Part shown: positions 61,578 to 64,000 of the stretch, piece after piece
Layout: every line of letters starts with the position of its first letter
How positions within the stretch are numbered: position 1 is the stretch's first letter
From: JAJDFU01 sp964640855
GTDB taxonomy: Bacteria; Bacteroidota; Bacteroidia; Chitinophagales; Saprospiraceae
Direction of reading: 5' to 3'
DNA length: 64,000 bases
NCBI GenBank assembly: GCA_964640855.1
Contig: CAZXIX010000005.1
Coordinates: 1 to 64,000 of the forward strand
The notes under the pieces: model-generated
What the model saw: the letters and a program-made list of their open reading frames with translations, nothing else
What the model was told of the DNA's origin: nothing
Databases searched by the model: none
Translations under genes and position numbers: made by a program

Positions 61578-63098
61578 CTATTTCCCTTTCCCCTGCACCA
61601 ACACCAGGATCGTGTAAAACAGGATCTTGAAATCCAGGGCCAGACTCCGGTTCTCGATGTACAGGATGTCATATTTCAAACGCTGGATCATCTGGTCAAC
61701 GTTGGAAGCATAGCCGTATTTGACCTGGCCCCAGGAAGTAATGCCGGGCCGGACCTTGAGCAGGTGTTTGTAGTGAGGCGCCCGTTCTGTGATGAGATCG
61801 ATGTAGTATTTCCGTTCCGGCCGGGGGCCTACCAGGCTCATATCTCCCTTAAGTACATTCCAGAATTGGGGCAGTTCGTCCAGCCGCCATTTGCGGAGAA
61901 TGGAGCCGTAGGGGGTGCAGCGTGAGTCCCCGTCGTGCGAGAGTTGGGGGCCGTTCCGCTCCGCATCTACATACATGGAGCGAAACTTATAGATCATAAA
62001 CGGTTTGCCGTAAAGACCGATCCGCTCCTGCTTGAAAAAGATTGGCCCTTTAGACGACAGCCGCACCCGCAAGGCGATGTAGGCATACAAGGGAGAAAGG
62101 AGAAGCAGAAGCAGCAAGGCCGTCCCAAAATCGATCAGCCGCTTGAGGAGGCGCTGCCACTTGGGCATCAGGTCGCGCTGGATCTCGATCAGTACAGCCC
62201 CGAAAACGTGATTCATCTTAACGGTGCCCAGCAGGATGTCGTACATGTCGGGAATGATCCGGACCAGCAGCCGGTCGTCGTAATCGAAAAGGATGTTGAG
62301 GATCTCGCTCAGGCGATTGTGCTCCGAAGTTTCAATGGCGATGATGGCATCCTCGATCCCGTATTCTTCAATGATAGAGGGAATTTCCTGGATCCGGCCC
62401 AGGTTCGGCAGGTAATCCAGCAGCTCCTGTTTGTGGTTGCCGTTGGTATCGATATAACCCACGAACCGGAATCCCAGGCCCTTGGCCTGCCCCATAATGT
62501 CCTGGTACAGGTCCAACGCATTCTGGTTGCCTCCGATGAGCAGGGTGTTAAAGGAGATCCTTCCGGATTTTACCCGTCGGGAAGCCCGGGTCAGCAAGAT
62601 CATCCGGCTGGTGGCTGTGAGGATGAAATGCAGGAATAACAGGGCCGCGAAGGACTGGTAATAGGTTTTGAAATTCGTGATCTGATCGTCGAGGATCAGG
62701 GTAAAAAAAAGGATCAGCGCGCCAAAAAAGCTGAGAAAAAGAGTGCGCGCCAGGGTGGCTACGCGCGAAAGCCGGTAAATGTCCCGGTATCGGTCGAATA
62801 TGCCGTAGAACAGAACCCATCCCGTGGGAATGATCAGAATCCCGTACCAGAAATTAGGATCCTGGAGGATATCCTGCCCGAATTGATCTCCTTCAATCCA
62901 TTTGCGATACAGATAAAACAGCGCCCAGGCTACAGCAGCGGAAAAAAAATCGGCCACCTTGTATTGCAAGGTATGCCACCTGCGGGTAGAAACGGTTAAG
63001 GGTGTGGTCGAATCGGTGGCTCCGGCATGGCGGGGGGAAATGGATCCCGAGGGTAAAGGCTGAGGAGGTGGATCACTTTGGTTCAGGATACGGGCCAC
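61578..63098 (-). CDS. Undecaprenyl-phosphate sugar-1-phosphate transferase (WcaJ/PglC-like)
   Basis: A 506-residue polyisoprenyl-phosphate hexose-1-phosphate transferase, which starts assembly of exopolysaccharide or O-antigen units on the lipid carrier. After a Pro/Ser-rich N-terminus come four or five helices (for example FWYGILIIPTGWVLFYGIF), a Rossmann-like CoA-binding-type domain (TLLIGGNQNALDLYQDI near residue 187) and the C-terminal catalytic domain with KRLIDFGTALLLLLLLSPLYAYIAL, GPIFFKQERIGLYGKPFMIYKFRSM, LRKWRLDELPQFWNVLKGDMSLVGPRPE and KVRPGITSWGQV. It is the only gene of a polysaccharide pathway here apart from the neighbouring dehydrogenase upstream. Confidence 0.93.
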   Translation of the reverse strand: MARILNQSDPPPQPLPSGSISPRHAGATDSTTPLTVSTRRWHTLQYKVADFFSAAVAWALFYLYRKWIEGDQFGQDILQDPNFWYGILIIPTGWVLFYGIFDRYRDIYRLSRVATLARTLFLSFFGALILFFTLILDDQITNFKTYYQSFAALLFLHFILTATSRMILLTRASRRVKSGRISFNTLLIGGNQNALDLYQDIMGQAKGLGFRFVGYIDTNGNHKQELLDYLPNLGRIQEIPSIIEEYGIEDAIIAIETSEHNRLSEILNILFDYDDRLLVRIIPDMYDILLGTVKMNHVFGAVLIEIQRDLMPKWQRLLKRLIDFGTALLLLLLLSPLYAYIALRVRLSSKGPIFFKQERIGLYGKPFMIYKFRSMYVDAERNGPQLSHDGDSRCTPYGSILRKWRLDELPQFWNVLKGDMSLVGPRPERKYYIDLITERAPHYKHLLKVRPGITSWGQVKYGYASNVDQMIQRLKYDILYIENRSLALDFKILFYTILVLVQGKGK

Positions 63099-63168
63099 AC
63101 AGAAATTTTTTCGATTGTTATCCTAAATCGGAAAGCCTCTATTCGTTAAAAGGCGGGTAAAAAGAAAA

Positions 63169-64000
63169 TTACCCCATCGGATCGGTATTGGCCTCCGCCT
63201 TTTCTGCCAAGGTGCGGATACGGCTGTCAATATCATGGGCGATCCGGTGGGCCACTTCCAGGGCTTCGAAGCCGTCTTCTACGTCGACGCGGGGCCGTTC
63301 TCCCTTCTGGATGCTTTCCGCCAGGCTTTCCAATTCCATCTTGATGGCATTGACCGGTTCGATCTCCGGCATGCTCATGTGGATGAGCCTTTTCCCTTTC
63401 GGGGTATCCAGTTCGAGGGTGTTCCCATCTGAAGGGCGGCTTTCTTCGCCCTCGTTAGGAAGCATGCGGACCACCTGGGCTTCTTTACTCAGAAAATCCA
63501 GGCTTATATAGGCTTCGGGTTGGAAAAGCCTCACTTTCCTCATTTGCTTGAGCGAGATCCGACTGGCGGTGAGGTTGGCAACGCAGCCATTTTCAAACTC
63601 CAGCCGGGCATTGGCTATGTCGGGCGTGTCGCTGACCACCGAAACGCCGCTGGCCGAGAGGAAAGTCAGCCTGGAGTTGACCAGACTGAGTACGATATCG
63701 ATATCGTGGATCATCAGATCCAGAACGACCGACACATCCGTGCCCCGGGGATTGAACTGGGCCAGTCGATGCGCTTCCACAAACATAGGGCGCAGCCCCA
63801 TGTCGCCCAGGGCCAGAAGAGCCGGGTTGAAACGCTCTACGTGGCCTACTTGCACTTTTACCCCCAGCTCCCGGCTCAGGCGGACCAATTCAGCGCCCTG
63901 CTCCAAGGTTTGCGTGAGCGGTTTTTCGATAAAGAGATGTTTTTTCTTCAAAATGGCTTCCCGGGCCAGCCGGTAATGCGTAGGGGTGGGGGTGACGATA
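63169..64000 (-). CDS. Gfo/Idh/MocA-family oxidoreductase (partial, N-terminus off the window)
   Basis: At least 276 residues; the reading frame remains open at the window edge (VTPTPTHYRLAREAILKKKH). It shows the family's HLFIEKPLTQTLEQGAELV (EKP motif), VQVGHVERFNPALLAL, and the C-terminal domain VVLDLMIHDIDIVLSLV with DLMIHDID and the later SLAESIQKGERPRVDVEDGFEALEVAH. These NAD(P)-dependent enzymes oxidise or isomerise sugars, often for surface polysaccharide precursors, which fits the adjacent sugar transferase 70 bases downstream. The N-terminal NAD-binding GxGxxG is beyond the edge, so the exact type is open. Confidence 0.88.
   Translation of the reverse strand, partial: IVTPTPTHYRLAREAILKKKHLFIEKPLTQTLEQGAELVRLSRELGVKVQVGHVERFNPALLALGDMGLRPMFVEAHRLAQFNPRGTDVSVVLDLMIHDIDIVLSLVNSRLTFLSASGVSVVSDTPDIANARLEFENGCVANLTASRISLKQMRKVRLFQPEAYISLDFLSKEAQVVRMLPNEGEESRPSDGNTLELDTPKGKRLIHMSMPEIEPVNAIKMELESLAESIQKGERPRVDVEDGFEALEVAHRIAHDIDSRIRTLAEKAEANTDPMG

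Noticed and set aside
1..64000. tRNA, rRNA, CRISPR arrays, insertion sequences and prophage genes
   Set aside because: No matching sequence features were seen in the intergenic regions or reading frames; short tRNAs could still be missed without a covariance search.

Overview
The window looks like a chromosomal segment of a free-living member of the Bacteroidota, probably from or near the Saprospiria; the rank is an inference. The evidence is type IX secretion (T9SS) sorting domains of type A and type B, a SprB-like repeat, a TonB-dependent receptor with an N-terminal carboxypeptidase-like domain, the tiny ribosomal protein bTHX, a three-gene sdhCAB operon with a one-piece cytochrome b, HU-CCDC81/SPOR fusion architecture and several TAnnTTTG promoter -7 boxes. 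The sequence is a draft: a run of ten N splits sdhB, and five exported-protein genes each carry one apparent point defect. No rRNA, tRNA, CRISPR array, prophage or transposase was seen.

Layout. 0-4.5 kb: an ABC ATPase, a small lipoprotein, two tandem secreted CotH-kinase-like paralogs and a LolA-like carrier. 4.6-9.2 kb: a GH3-family adenylating enzyme, bTHX, and glgA-glgC for glycogen synthesis. 9.2-16.3 kb: a TonB-domain/TPR protein, an M19 dipeptidase with a PaaI-type thioesterase, an ECF sigma factor with a small membrane partner, RNase R and one unknown protein. 16.4-20.1 kb: sdhCAB with a recognisable promoter and terminator. 20.2-38.4 kb: a CysZ/EI24-like membrane protein, then a cell-surface block: a DUF4397 T9SS protein, a TonB-dependent receptor, a beta-lactamase-fold T9SS protein, a parallel-beta-helix-like protein and a 2,764-residue mosaic of beta-propeller, two beta-lactamase-fold domains, three DUF4397 domains, a 5'-nucleotidase, two Ig-like modules and a T9SS tail.

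38.7-46.6 kb: a membrane protein, an RpiB-type isomerase, a methyltransferase, hemL translationally coupled to a two-component system, a cytochrome c/VCBS lipoprotein, and an HU/SPOR membrane protein. 47-54.7 kb: a di-heme cytochrome c peroxidase, a PhoX-like T9SS protein and a T9SS type B protein with a SprB repeat. 54.9-64 kb: housekeeping genes (DUF177-rpmF, ridA, trpS, a FAH-family hydrolase, metK), a tandem duplication of Uma2-family genes among palindromic repeats, a polyprenyl-phosphate sugar transferase and the start of a Gfo/Idh/MocA sugar dehydrogenase, probably the edge of a polysaccharide cluster.

The most unusual content is the surface block. All three beta-lactamase-fold domains lack the Ser-x-x-Lys dyad that the fold needs for hydrolysis, but keep its Tyr-x-Asn and His-x-Gly motifs. 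They are built into T9SS-exported proteins with DUF4397, propeller and nucleotidase modules. They may be binding or structural domains rather than enzymes.
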